This document shows positions 20,716 through 21,252 of a stretch of 21,252 bases of DNA, piece by piece. Both the position numbers and the translations under genes were made by a program. The notes under the pieces were generated by a model, which saw only the letters and a program-made list of their open reading frames with translations, searched no databases and had not been told where the DNA came from. Within the stretch, counting starts at the first letter, position 1. Every line of letters begins with the position of its first letter. Origin of the DNA: a virus; IMG/VR virus record IMGVR_UViG_3300034068_000486, positions 1 to 21,252 of that record; one strand, given 5' to 3'.

Positions 20716-21063
20716 TTAAATTGCCACTCTGTTGGAAGTAATAGTTTTAAGTTTACTGCCGTATGCCACCACACAACTGAGTTCTCTATTGCCATTGTCA
20801 GTCAACACCAAAGTCCATTCTCTTGTTGTTTTGTTGGCCCAAAACGACATTATAAACATGTCATCAACTGTGCCGGTAGCAATGATTTCTTCACCGCTAC
20901 TGCCCAAGGCTTCACCAATCTCTAAACTGGCACCACATGCCCATTTGCTATCAACTATTATGCTCGAGGCCAAGACTGACTTTGCTACAAAGTATAGCAC
21001 TAGTCCAATGATGGTAAGTTTAGTTATAGCTGGCCGCCAGCCATTGAGTATGTTGTTGAGCAT
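20716..21063 (-). CDS. Putative exported small phage protein
   Basis: About 115 residues from ATG at 21063 (MLNNILNGW). A hydrophobic helix at about 15-32 (LTIIGLVLYFVAKSVLA) after a short positively charged stretch fits a signal peptide or signal anchor, with a possible cut after ALASS-like residues. The mature part has two cysteines (WACGAS and LSCVVA) that could form a disulfide, and the WTLVLTDNGNRELSCVVAYG layout recalls, from memory, small secreted proteins found in many marine phages. Longer starts at 21087 and 21096 overlap the next gene more deeply. It overlaps 21020-21252 by 44 bases. Envelope location is inferred; function is unknown. Confidence 0.68.
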   Translation of the reverse strand: MLNNILNGWRPAITKLTIIGLVLYFVAKSVLASSIIVDSKWACGASLEIGEALGSSGEEIIATGTVDDMFIMSFWANKTTREWTLVLTDNGNRELSCVVAYGSKLKTITSNRVAI

Positions 21064-21252
21064 TATCCGAAGCCTTCTGTAAACCATACTTACCACAAAA
21101 CTTCATAAAGTGAGGTCCTACGGAAGGATTACGTTCTTTCTGCACAGCTTCGGCAATGGTCTGATCTAGTACAGCCTTGATGTTGTCAGGTTGTGCAGTC
21201 AAGTCAATAATACTTTTGTTACGTTCGTAGTCATCGCGCACCAAGTGTTCGA
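21020..21252 (-). CDS. Hypothetical phage protein, 5' end cut by window edge
   Basis: At least 74 residues, open to the right edge; codons upstream of the TTG/GTG at 21244/21241 continue in frame (E-H-L-V-R-D-D), so the gene probably begins outside the window. The sequence (RDDYERNKSIIDLTAQPDNI, then PHFMKFCGKYGLQKASDNA) is helical and soluble and resembles a small family recalled from marine phages. The stop at 21020 lies inside the following gene. No function can be given. Confidence 0.65.
   Translation of the reverse strand, partial: EHLVRDDYERNKSIIDLTAQPDNIKAVLDQTIAEAVQKERNPSVGPHFMKFCGKYGLQKASDNAQQHTQWLAASYN

Noticed and set aside
1-21252. tRNA genes, CRISPR arrays, insertion sequences, integrase or attachment sites
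   Set aside because: No cloverleaf with a GTTCGA-type T arm outside coding genes, no regularly spaced repeats, no transposase or integrase motifs seen by eye; a covariance-model scan would be the decisive check.

Overview
The window looks like part of a tailed-phage genome from a marine environment, most likely a T4-like (myovirus-type) phage. It is AT-rich (roughly 40% GC by eye). Genes are densely packed with 1 to 4 base stop/start overlaps, no gap exceeds 300 bases, and there are no tRNA, rRNA or housekeeping genes. From memory, several small proteins (13362-14006, 14025-14291, 20004-20387, 20356-20667, 20716-21063) resemble families that recur in marine T4-like phages. No capsid, portal or tail gene was recognised, so the phage assignment rests on gene style, small conserved families, ThyX and auxiliary metabolic genes. 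The host cannot be named.

Layout. (1) Bases 1-9509 form one plus-strand run. It starts with a gene cut by the left edge, then three tandem paralogues resembling GT-A glycosyltransferases, a methyltransferase-like protein, a 2OG-Fe(II) oxygenase, two possible GNAT-type proteins flanking a PP-loop (asparagine-synthase-like) enzyme, a membrane fatty-acid desaturase, ThyX and a second 2OG-Fe(II) oxygenase. (2) Bases 9510-14291 run on the minus strand: a second asparagine-synthase-like enzyme, an unknown, a third 2OG-Fe(II) oxygenase translationally coupled to a fatty-acid-hydroxylase-superfamily protein, two unknowns and two conserved small phage proteins. (3) A lone plus-strand 2OG-Fe(II) oxygenase lies at 14407-14952. 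(4) Bases 14995-18866, minus strand, hold a MoxR-type AAA+ ATPase and a VWA/metallopeptidase protein with small unknown genes. This block carries four sigma70-type promoters with near-perfect hexamers and exact 17-base spacers. (5) A divergent plus-strand SulP-type anion transporter without a STAS domain occupies 18877-20007. (6) Minus-strand small phage genes run to the right edge, where the last gene is cut.

How it may work together. The plus-strand run and the first minus-strand genes read like a modification or biosynthetic island: sugar transfer, methylation, acylation, ATP-dependent amide or adenylate chemistry, hydroxylation and lipid desaturation. It could decorate virion or host-surface polymers or remodel host lipids; the substrate cannot be read from the sequence. 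The MoxR/VWA pair probably acts as an ATPase plus metal-binding partner in remodelling protein complexes and seems under host-like sigma70 control. The most unusual non-coding signals are promoters embedded in the ends of small genes, a terminator-like hairpin holding a -35 element in its loop, a hairpin at a predicted mRNA 5' end, and a perfect 12-base inverted repeat with a G-rich segment inside the gene at 16250-16600.
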